Below, in pieces: positions 32,822 through 44,800 of a stretch of 64,000 nucleotides of DNA. Within the stretch, counting starts at the first letter, position 1, and the number at the start of each line of letters is the position of its first letter. Position numbers and translations under genes: made by a program. This DNA is from Hyalella azteca (Eukaryota > Arthropoda > Malacostraca > Amphipoda > Hyalellidae). The notes under the pieces were generated by a model. That model made no database searches. It was not told the DNA's origin and saw nothing but the letters and a program-made list of their open reading frames with translations. The stretch is from contig NW_025939426.1 of the NCBI RefSeq assembly GCF_000764305.2, forward strand, positions 65,957 to 129,956, written 5' to 3'.

Positions 32822-35800
32822 CTGTAGGAGAAAAAATAACGAAATGCATTAGTTGGTAAAGAATGTTTCAAAAATGACAAAAAAGGATGGTTTTCAAATG
32901 ATATTACAAGAGAGGTGAATTTTAATTTAAATAATTCAATGGGGATTATATATGAAGCTTGGAGAGTAACAACGAAAAAACCTGTATTTTTCAATAGAAT
33001 GTATTTGCATCATTTTGAAAAGGATAAATTATTATTTAAATATAGGTTTAGCAAGTTGAATGGTATAGCAGCATTCCGACGAAGCATGACTTGCACTTTG
33101 AATTGCGGATGGAAAGCGCGATCGCGTGCGGTGCTGAAGTGACTAATGAATAATAAATTGTGATGGGATGCATAAATTGAGTAGATTGTAGTAATCAAAA
33201 TAGACACGTGCGATTTATGACGCCGCACTTGAAGAAACTCTGCTCAATGCTTTCATTTGGGCGGCAGTTGTGAGTTATGGAACGAATGATGCTGGCTGGG
33301 CAGAGCCAGCATCTTTGTTCAAATCATTCCGAGTATTCGAGAAAATAATTCAAATTAAGCTTGAAATTCTAACTGGTGTCCATCTGCTTTCACAACAAAT
33401 GAATAACAATCTATTTTCCGTTTTATCCCCCATGAGCACCTTTGAATCCTGGCATGAGCCTAAATACATCAACAGACTGACTGAACAAATTGAATAAGTG
33501 TAAATCCGAACTATTTTAAGTGACAATTACGTCAAGCGCATCGATCGATAATGGCCACTATTAACAAACTTCAGGGCTCAGCGAATAATTCAGTTATATA
33601 AGGGGTCGGGCAAACCCTATTCAAAATTCGATGTGATACAGCTGGCGGTCCAAGGAAAGCTTATTTTACACCCATAATCCTCGTAGACTTATCTAATGAA
33701 GGCTTATACTTAAATTTAGGCCCACATGAATTCAGCCAATGCTAAACCTGAAAATGCAGACACAGCAACAGATCTACCTTCACACCATTTTCTTGCAGTA
33801 AATGGTTTACAAACTTTATAAAGTGCACCGAATTAGACTTAATTGGCATAGTTTGGGCATACCCTTGCATTTCATGAAATCGTTTAGTGTCTGTCATGCC
33901 TTATTCCAGTCCAAGTTGGTCTAAGTGACTGTTCCCTCAACGGCATCTCGAGAGGTCCTCCCGGCCTAAGTAGCATCGTTGCTTCAACTGCCTCGGCAAG
34001 AAGTGCTAAGGTCATCGTATACTTTCACCGCACCAAATCCTTTTCGGATGAAGAGATCTATCGTCATCGGATGCTCGGTGCTACGTTAACAACATCGTCG
34101 CCATATTGAGGAAGCCCATCACGAGTCCCTCGTTGGAGGATAGGGATAATGGGACTATGGAACGCCATACTTTCTTCAGGTCTCATGTGGTACGCCGGAC
34201 AATCAATCAAGCAGCTGCGATTAATTCGAGAGCATTAAACGGGGAAAATATGTATATAGTTTTTAATTCATATATATTTTTCTAATACCTTTGCTTGCAT
34301 GAAAAAGGAAAGAGTGATTGATTGATAATCTAATGAGTGAGCGTAGAATCATATGAGATTGAACACGTTAACAGGGTGATTCTCGTTTTTTGATTGACAA
34401 CAGCTAGATAAAGAAATTTTAATCAGTTACTTGTATATCGAAAACTTCATGCATGTGACACATTAATGATTCATTTATGAGGCAGAGAGCGTGCTGCATC
34501 GATGTAGTTGTGACTTTTTTTTAGTAAAGTTTGAGTTGGGTCTGTGTTTTAAAATTCGTTATCGTCGAGATTTAATCGCTTGTAATTTTTCACACTCGAT
34601 TCCTTATATTGCAGTTTTCACCATCCAAGTTTCAACCTCTTTGAGTTTTTATTTTAAGTTCCTCAACTCTTACGATGAAAAACTGTCATGAGAACAGAGT
34701 TCCCAGCAAGCAGTCAAGCACGCAGATGATTTAATATTTGGACCTTCTCTTTTGAATAAGGTTGTGGGGGAAGAATTATTATGTCACGACAACAAGCTGA
34801 TGCAGCGAAAAATATGTTGAGTTTCGTTTTAAACTTTGATCTTCTCACCTGAATAATGTCCCAGTCTCATTATTTATTTAGTCACGAATTCCAGTTGACG
34901 GGACAATTCATCACTTAGGGTGAGCGAGCAAGTTGTCGTACCGTATCTTCTTTGCAGCCATTACTCGAGGTTCCCACATGTTTTTAGTTCGTATTTGAAA
35001 ACAGTAACACATGATTTTTTACTTATTCTTTCGTTATTTTTTGTATTGAAGAAAACTTTTTATACTGCATTTGACTTGAAATGCCATCAAATTAGGATCC
35101 ACCTTATGATTCTTTTCGTGCAAAAAATGAGCATATAAGGCAGGGTTTATACACTGTTCGAAAAAAACGTGAAAAAAATAGTCTCACTGGCGTTATAGTG
35201 ACCGGCCGCTTCGTAAAAATAAACTGTTTTCCGTTTTTGTCAGATTTTGTACGGGTTTTTAGTGTTAAATTGCAATAAAAACAGCATCACGGTGCTTTCA
35301 TTTTACGTGCCAACCGGTCACTGAAATGCCGGTAATACCGTTTAACGGTGATTTTTCTAACAGTGTGAGTGTACTGCAACCATTTAAGCTAAATGAAATA
35401 AATTCTGAATTTTTAGTTCTAATGAAAAAAAAATTGATATTTTTTGGTAACTTTGACAGTACCGTGACTGAAAAAATTACCACACTATACCCATTGAAAA
35501 CTATAAAAACTTTTAATTTGTATTTCATAGTTGTCTAGTATTCCACTATCAATCCTGTTTGTAGAACGAAGTGATAAATACAATTGCACTGGTGTGCACC
35601 AAGCCTCTGGTGTCTTGCATCCAGCTACAAGCCACCATCGGTTCCTGAACTAATTTTAGTTTATCCTCACCCCAATAATTTTTATCTAAATCGTTTAGCA
35701 GCCGACTAATTAGAGGCAGAAATTGGGCTCCCTTCTCTTTCAATGATCTTTACACCTTTCCATTAAGATAGGCGATGATGTCATCTTCGCCTCTTTAATT

Positions 35801-38800
35801 CCACACACATCAAGTAGCATCCTCGCCAGTAGTAAAGATTTTTAGGGCTGGTCATTAGAAAAAGAATTTCTTTATGCTGAACAACATTTATATATATATT
35901 TGTAACATATGGACGGGCATTCTCCGTACCCATCAGTACTAAGCCATGCAATCGTTATTATAAGCGCCGCAGAGATGCGGGATGCCAATTTTGCAGCAAT
36001 GAAGGTCGGGATCATTCCACGTGACACAGAGACGTGCGATCCTTGAATGGCTGCTGATACTCGTCCCAACTATCGGTGGCGTACTGTCACACTTGAAAGT
36101 TTTTTTTATTATTTAAGATGCATTAACTACTTTTTGATAGCTCGCTCTAAATGAAAATTTTAGGCTTAGTAATTTTTGAGCTAGAAAATGAAAAAAAGGT
36201 AGCGTACGAACAACTTTGCTTTCAGCGATATTGAAACGTTACTATCATCAGTGGTTTAGATTTATCGAGATGGAGTGAATGCATACAAAAAAAGAATCTG
36301 GAACGTAGCAACGTTTGGCGTGAGCGAAAACGCACAGAGTCAATGTTGACGTAAGATGCACCATAGGCCATACATTCACTGCGCCAACGGCATCGCATTC
36401 ACAGACGCCGAACCGACTGCTTTTGTCGTCTCCTATTGTGTGTGAAGTTGTAATAATAGTGAGTTATTTATATCGGTAACGTATTATTTACGAATTAGCG
36501 TCAAAGGTCTTTGGTCGGAAGGGTTTCGAGCCGCTGACTGTGCACAGCAATTGCCGAAGTCGAAGTGGAAGAATGTTACGGCAGCGATGTTTCGACACAT
36601 GTTTAATTGGAGAACGGTTTCCTCTCAGAGCTCCGTCTTCCTTGGCAGCAGCCCGAGGCATCTGCCATGACACCCACGAGGCTCACGCGAGATGCTGCTT
36701 GCGCTCTGTAGTCACGCTTTAGTTGTTCAGAAATGCTTGCCCCTAACACGAGTTTTGCGGCTATCGTAAGCTCTAATTTCACGTATATATACTTTCATGT
36801 TGATATTGTTGATATCATGTAAGAATATTTTTTTCGAATGATACTGATGCACGGAAAATTTGGTTCGAATTCACGGTCTGAGGGCCCGAGTACCGCAGCT
36901 GGTACGGAATAGGTTTTTCAACTTATTTGAAGTCTAGTCTAAAAATGGGCATGACTCGGCAATGATTTTATTGCTCGGTATAAGTTATGAGTAGTAATTT
37001 AGTTGACTCATGCTAGTAGTTTATATATGCTGTTATAGAATGGACAAGTCTTCCAAACATTTTTGGAAGACTTGTATTTTTTCAAATATTTTTACAAAAC
37101 GTACAAATATTTTCCTCATTAAAAATATCATCACAATTTTCAGAAAACTCAATAACAAATCAAGTTTGAAAGTATTTTATTTGGCCCTCAGTACTGATTA
37201 TTCAAAAATTTGACGCCCTTGGACTTCCAGTGCTCGGTGGTAAAAAATTATCTCCCAAAAGTGTCATGTTGTTCAACAAATGATCCTTAGCTATTCACAC
37301 GGAAACAAATGAATGGGGCAGAAACTAATATTAGGAAGGACAATTTTCATGAGTCAGAGAAATGTTGGTGAAAACAAACCTCAGTTCTGTGCACTGAGTG
37401 AGATGCCTGGCGCAGGTACCCTGTCTATTTTACTGCACGGGTACTTTAACGATAAGTTGATTCCTGAAATGTTGTATGTAAACAAGGATGCATGCAAGTG
37501 AATATGCCGAGAGAAGAACCTTTCAATCGAAAGGTCCTTCTGAAAGCATGCTGATGCTTGGCGATGTCAGGTCCTGATTGTTCGCTTTCGCTTTCATTCT
37601 TGGAACAGGTCCTAAGAAGGCTTCCATTTCACGTTAGTGAACCTCATGACCCTGCGACAGGGACAATTTTATTTCAATTTCTAGCACAGTAATTATCACG
37701 CGTCGTGAGATCTCAACTTAATCTACAAGGAGTTCCTATCGGGGAGTTCCTTGTACATATTTTCCTACTCAATAACAGGGGCGGGAACGGAAATTTCATG
37801 GATCGTCTGCATAGTTGATAATTTTACGAAAGTGGATTTTGCAGCTGGATTTTACTGGTTTGGTATAGAAATCAAGCACTGTAGGGCGTAGGCATCGACG
37901 ATTAGGTTTCCTGAAAGTGATGGTCATGCGCCGAAAAGCTTGAAGAGAAATATGAGTTGTAGTAATTTACAGTCTATTTGCCGAATTTTCACTACGTGAA
38001 GTTTGCAATTCAGGAGCAGATATTTGCAATCAGCACAGCAATATGAAACTAGGTAGTAATTTTCATAAATAAATTCGCCATGTGCATGCAACTGTCGGCG
38101 AATTGTTGAGATCTATCGAGTTGACCGTAAATCTAAAATGCTGAAGTTTGGTAGGAGATTGGATGTATTTCTAGTGCGAACATTGCAACAGCAGTTGCTT
38201 AACAATAATATGACTTAGATCGGCGGAGCCATTGAGCATTGGAGGCCAACTTTGGTGCCTCTTCTATAGATTAACTGCAAAAAATATCCACAAACGGAAG
38301 CTACCAATTCTATTGTGGATTGCGTACGCAGGTTAGGTAAGAAATTTAAGAGAATGAGCTTTTAGATCGATAGATATTAGATGATTGCCTGTTATAAGTA
38401 TAACTTCGAATTATTTATCATTGGTGAACTTTTGATTACATTTTCATGGGATTTTAAAATTTAGAAAAATATTTTGAAAGTAAATTCTGACGCACACCAT
38501 TCTTTTAAAACTGACTTGGATCGATGATTTATTTTTTTTTCTCTGAAACGCAATGGAATGTATTGGCACAAAAATAAAAATGAGTAATCAACTACCGCTC
38601 GACCGCGCTTACAGCTGATGCTGCGCACTCGGGAGAAAGTCCACCAATTGGTATCATCAGGAAGCTTTCTTCGTGACGGTGTCGTTCGATTGCGTCCTCT
38701 TTTGTTCATTAATATAAAACGATATGTTATGAAAAGTTTCTATGACTGCAGACGCACTTAACTGGACATGGTGAGTTTTTATTGCTCAACGTAACAAACG

Positions 38801-41800
38801 GCAGAGTTCAAATGCTAGTTTTGTCTATGATTTTAAGTAAACAACATTCGACCGTAACCCCGTAAAATTGGTCTTATCATTTGATAGAATCTTTTTTATT
38901 ATTGATCATATAAAATTAAATGTACAATAAAATCATGTGAATGCCAATAAAAAAGTTTTTACGCTCCTGAACCGAAGCGTGCTGGCTATCTTGAACCAGT
39001 CACGGGACATTGTACAATTTATGTGTGTCAATGAATGAAGCGTTGGTTAATGAAAATAAATATTTTTGTGCCACTTGCAGATGCAATATTTTGGAATGTG
39101 CCATTCTTAGGAGCCAGTGCACAACCAGCACCATCACTAGCCACGCGTTTTGGTAAACGTAAAACATCAGTTTAACTCTTTCTTAGATTCAACATGCATA
39201 AAACATGTTCATATACTAAAAACTGCATGGTCACATGTAATTAATGAGAACTTCTATCAGATCGATACTAATTGACGCAAAACATCTTCAAGCACAACAT
39301 TGATAATTTTTTCGCGCTATAACGGCTGAAGTCACGCATTTGTAAGTCACGCACGCGCGTTTGTCAGCTCGTGTCGTTCATCAGTCAACAGGGGTACAAG
39401 CCACGGGGCTTTCTAATGCTAATTCACAGCCGGCCGCATAGCGAACCTTTGACCGCTCGCACCCACGATTGTTTGACGTCTATCCCTGTACGGTGAGAGG
39501 GAAACCTTTGCTTCACTGTGTACTTAGCAGAGGAGCTGGATGTGTTCATGGTAATGCCTGCATAATTATACTATAGAGACGCTTCTGATTTTGCGAGCAT
39601 GGGAAAGATTTTGTAATTCGATTCTTCGGATGAAGATCGCAATGATCTTCATTGAATGAAGATTGCAATGAAGACCGCATTGAATAAAGATCGCGGATGA
39701 AGATCGCAATGATGTTAAGTTCCTCTTCATAATGCGAGATTCAGTAAACAAAATTTGTCAACCGAACGAACAAAAAAAAAACACACACATTTTAGTTGAC
39801 ACTTTCATCACAAAGAAGAAAAATAGATGTTCATAAATTTGTAAGTGAATGAGTATGCATTTGGCTATGGGACTAAATGTAATTCGTTGCTGGAAATAAA
39901 TGTTCTAAATTGTGTTTGAGAGATGAACACATCTGTTACCTTGTTCGTGAAAAAGAGAAATAAGTAGACCTGCAATGAGTATTCACTCATTAAGTCAATG
40001 AAACATTTTTAAGACCGAGTAAGTATTCACAATTTTCAGGTACATCTGAAATTTAAATTTACTATTGTTATTCTAATCTTTCGCTCGTCTCCGTGACCAT
40101 AGCCAATAAACTCCCGAGCGAGCAGGATCGGCAAGACTTTCATGTCTCTGACGCACCGGGTGGAATGTTATAGCCTGCGACGCCGTTCAGCTTGTGTAAT
40201 CTGTCCTATAGGAAGAGCGTCCTCCCTGACAACGCTCGTTCTGGAATTTACTTTCTTTCACTAACAACTTTTAACAAAACAGCTTATAAATAAGTTTATG
40301 AAGAATAGCCAATCAGAGCTGCGAAAATTTTGCACATTAAGATTTAAATATTTTATTAAAAAATAATTGCAAATACTGAAAAAAATTTGGAACAATTTAA
40401 GCACATTATAAAATGATTAGGAGACTCTTATTGATTCCGTTTAAAATTATTCATAATTGATTCGCTCCGAAAGCAATTGCTCCAGCTCCAGATGAAAGGC
40501 TTGCTCGTTGATAGCCGTAAAAAAGATAAGGATCACGCCTGTCCAAACTGTGTCTTGCTATGCGGAGTCACGGAGCGGTGCTGCACTTTCTTTTTCTCAT
40601 ACAGCGAGCTCTCGATACGGTGGTCCAGCTATATTGGAAGGGCCACAGGGCATCTCACGATTCCCTTGGACCTCACCCCATAATGTGCCAGGTCAGGTAA
40701 GGCTGCATCAAAGCACTGCGGCGTCATACTTGCCCAACGCAGACTTTCCACATCGAATTTTACTTTCGTTGGTGAAAATAACTATGAGCTTCCCGATGAT
40801 GATGTTGCTTGAGTTGGTTTACTGGTTCTGTGCATGCATGTTATCGAGTGGGGCACCGCGCATGAAGCAACAACTTTTATGCGGCTAAATATCCATCTTG
40901 GAAATAGTCAAGCGCTCTCTCTGAAAACAGGCGAGCGTTGCTAATAAGAATGAACAAAGAGATTATTTTCCCACGAAGCGGTACAGCGGGCGCACCTCGA
41001 CTGGGGAACTTCGACGAGCTGCAAGTAGTGATCCCAGCTTACCATGCAGATGCCGTGGCTGAAACGCTATGATATTCCTTATCCAGTCACGAGGTGCAAA
41101 ATAAATTATATTAAATTATAAATTACCGACAATTTCCGCTTGAATAGAGCTTTCGGTTTTGAAAAAAAACATACTAATATTTTGATTCTAAAGCTGTGCC
41201 GCCTAGATCAATAGATTGCATGTCGTCTGCTCGCTCCCGACGAAGTCAGAGGTAATTGGATACGAGGTTATTCTATGGTCGTTCTAGGAAACTTATTACT
41301 TAAGGGAATTGGAAGCGTATTTGATTCGTCAATTTCGAAAGTCTTATTTTAGCGCTAGAACAGTTTTACTTTTAAAATAAGGATATAATGTATTTATATA
41401 ACGCGGACATTTTTTTGCGAATTTTCGTATCTTCATAGTTAATTCTTAATCGTAATTGATTTCATAAAACGATTCCTTTAATTTCATGACTAATGTGGCA
41501 AAACCTGAGTATGAACTACTTATTGACAACACAATATCTTGTTTAAAAAAAATTGTAAATCAATGAGGTTTTTAGCATTAAGCCTCAAAAAATATTCACC
41601 TCCGTACATCGGCAAATGTAAAAAGCTCAACAGCGCCACGTGCAAACGACAGAATGAAATAAATTTTTGATTTAACGTTTATGCCATAATTACCCGCTTT
41701 CTTGAAGCATATTAATGCGTTGCACGAATCGCGCATGCACAAGTCTATGGTTACTGCGAGGCGATCAGTATCGTGCGCTGCGGCGGGCATAAAGCATCAA

Positions 41801-44800
41801 TTTATTCAAGCTTAGCAACAGTCCTAAAAAAGAACAGATAAACTTTCCTGCTCAAAACAAGGGCAAGCGTAAAGATCAGGGCTCGAGATGAGAGGTCGTG
41901 TAGTAATTGTGTAGGTAAGATACCAGCCTTCATGCCACGTAGGAAAGCTGTGGGTCGAGGTTGGCTAAAAATGAAACTGTTATAGAAAGGCACAGTTTCT
42001 GCACGGATAATTTTAGGTGAGGTTTATATTGGGTTTTAGGGAGTTTTGAAAAAATGAGGGACGTTTGAAAACTGTTTGAATTATTTTCTTCATTCATTGG
42101 CACTTGTGCGAGTTTGCAATGGGATTTGTTTCTATATGAGACTTTTTATATATCTTTACCAGTTTTATGTTTTCATAGAATGAAATGTCTCGGATTTTAT
42201 TTCATAACTTACTTCCTAACTGTAAGATCGATTGGTCAAATATGAATCATTTCAACTGAACACTAGTCGATTTCAATGTGCTACTTGTCCAAATGTGTGA
42301 CAAGCGAGATTTTTATCATGGTCCAAGGCAGTCCTAACGTCTAATTAAACTGATTTAATTCATGTAAAACCTAGCAGCTGATGGCATTTGATGCACATTT
42401 TTGTACTTTTCTGACGTCGCTACACGCAGTGCCACCAAGTGGCAGTGGCAGGCAGTACGGTAGACGATGCCACACACATTGCCATAGTGTGGCAGCGGCT
42501 GGCAGTACGGTGGCCGATGCCAGAAGCATTGCCATCGAGTGGCATCGGAAGGCAGTGCGGTTGCCGATGCCACGTGGACGCAGTGCAAGCGTGTGGCAGC
42601 GGAAGGCAGTACGGTTGCTGATGCCACGTGTACGCAGTACCAACAAGTGACAGCGGCAGGCAGTACGGTTGCTGATGCCACGGGGACGCAGTGCCAAGTG
42701 GCAGCGGAAGGCAGTACGGTTGCTGATGCCACGTGGACGCAGTGCCAACAAGTGGCAGCGGAAGGCAGTACGGTTGCCGATGCCACGTGGACGCAGTGCC
42801 AAGTGGCAGCGGAAGGCAGTACGGCTGCCGATGCCACGTGGACGCAGTGCAAGCGTGTGGCAGCGGAAGGCAGTACGGTTGCTGATGCCACGTGTACTCA
42901 GTGGCATCAGCAACCACGTGCAAGTGGCAGCGGAAGGCAGTATGGTTGCCGATGCCACGTGGGTGCAGTGCCAGCAAGTGGCAGCGGAAGGCATTGCGGT
43001 TGCTGATGCCACGTGGAGGCAGTGCCAGCAAGTGGCAGCGGAAGGAAGTATGGTTAGCGATATCTGGAGCTCAGCGTGGGAACGCCAGTTGCATAACAAG
43101 AAGGAACTGTTCAGCTTTGGTATGCAGTAGAAATGGCTCACTCTCGGTCGTTTGAGTGAGTACACTGGCAAACTGAGGTCAACCATTGAGCACTCGCATT
43201 GTTCCTAACCTAAGAAGCACATGCATTGGCGGCTGTTAACATGGGAATGCAAGAAGATTTCTTGCAATGCGATGCAAAAGTATTTCTTAATACACGGCAA
43301 TGCGATTCTAAAGTATCCTGTGCTTCGGGAGAATGACGAGCTATGCTATGAAAATATTTGTGCATACAATTTTTTGGGGTTCACTTTGACCCTGAATAAA
43401 ATGGTCAATTAGGACTCACCGTCGCGAAAGAACTCTCGGAAAAGGAAATTGAATAATGCTAATTAAAATGAAAATGCCTCCAAAAGAACTATAGGTTATT
43501 GACTTTGATCATAAATTGATTATTTGGAACTATAACGCATCTATTCAAAATTAACACACTCTAGGTCAATAGTTTCGTCTACAAGTAATGTCATCCAATA
43601 TATATATTCTTTACATAGGTATTGAAAAGAATAAATATCAATGATACATTTGAAATTGAACCTAACTGATAATAAATATTTTTCTGATTTGATTCTTAAC
43701 AGATTGGCACACCTATTTTTTCAAATTTCCGTCAAGTATGCAGCAAACTAGCTTTGCGATTATAAATATTAAAATCGCAATAATATACTTCAATGCCCGA
43801 AAGGATTAATATTAGAATAAACCCTTCTCACTGCTGCTGTAGCTGCACCCATCATTTAGTTCAAAGTAATTGACTATAGGAACTTTCTCTATAAGATGGA
43901 TCAGCTCCTGCCACCTCTCGAAATAAAGTGATGACTCATGAAAAAATTACATGGATGCTCGGGAGCAGATTGCTCGCCTGTCACGGTTGTCTGTCTCGAG
44001 AGTGTGCAGCTCGATCACGGCTACCCTCATGACCAAAGCTTATCCAGGAATGGTTTGATCAGAGTTTTTTGAGCGATGATTGGTTGAATGATTCCTAATG
44101 CTGGTCTTTTATCTCTAAAAAAATCTAAAAAATTTCTACACGTGAAGAATATTTGCTAGTATTCCTAACATGAGATAATGTAATAATAATGTTGTTAGTA
44201 TTTAGTAAATCTAACCTGTAGTCTCGCACTAGTGGGACAAGCATTTAGAACAAGACTTGGTAAAACATATTCTAGTGTTAAAGATGCTTTTTTGTGAAAT
44301 ATTACAGAATGAATGGCGAAAATTTTTTATTATAGCATGCCAGACTACTCACCGCTTGTGGCCCAAGCTGTCTGCCTACGGCCAAGTCATTCCTGGATGG
44401 AAGTAGCCTGTTGTCCAACTGCTGCAGTGCAATACCGGTGTCAGAAATGGCCGGGAGTGGCACCCCTATTTCGAAGTTTGCTCTCCCTTCGATTGGTAAG
44501 CTTACATCGGACGCTGGTGGGTTCGTTTGAACAACAGTGTTGCTTCCTCGAGCAAACTGAGTGAGCTGTTCTGTGATAGAGGATCTGCCGTTAAGACCTT
44601 GCGAGGCCGCTGGGGCCGAAGGACCACTGACAGCAGTACCAGAATTGTTCACTCTGTTTGTCCGTTGGGCAGAGCTGATCGGACGACTCGTGGTGTCGAA
44701 TGCAGGTACTGTCGTTTGCTCGACTCGAGAGGACGTTGAAACATGACGAGTGGAATGAGTGTCATCGGGAACATGATTTTCGTGATTTATATTATACTTG

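Larger units (their letters stand above)
32822..44352 (-). other. Large intron of the chitin-binding gene
   Basis: About 11.5 kb, phase 0. Contains a TIR element at 35187-35332, a perfect hairpin at 37044-37075, a small GATCGCAATGAAGA-type repeat near 39620-39715 and the E-box minisatellite at 42425-43058. No internal exon was recognised. Short open frames, for instance at 40508-40888 (+), have no domain or splice support. Confidence 0.6.

Noticed and set aside
40477..40888. Overlapping plus-strand frames of 68 and 126 codons
   Set aside because: No recognisable domain or conserved motif; they sit in the large intron on the antisense strand.
42355..43186. Long open frames in three minus frames and several plus frames
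   Set aside because: All are produced by the 50-54-bp minisatellite; a repeat unit with few stop codons keeps many frames open. No start context, domain or splice sites.
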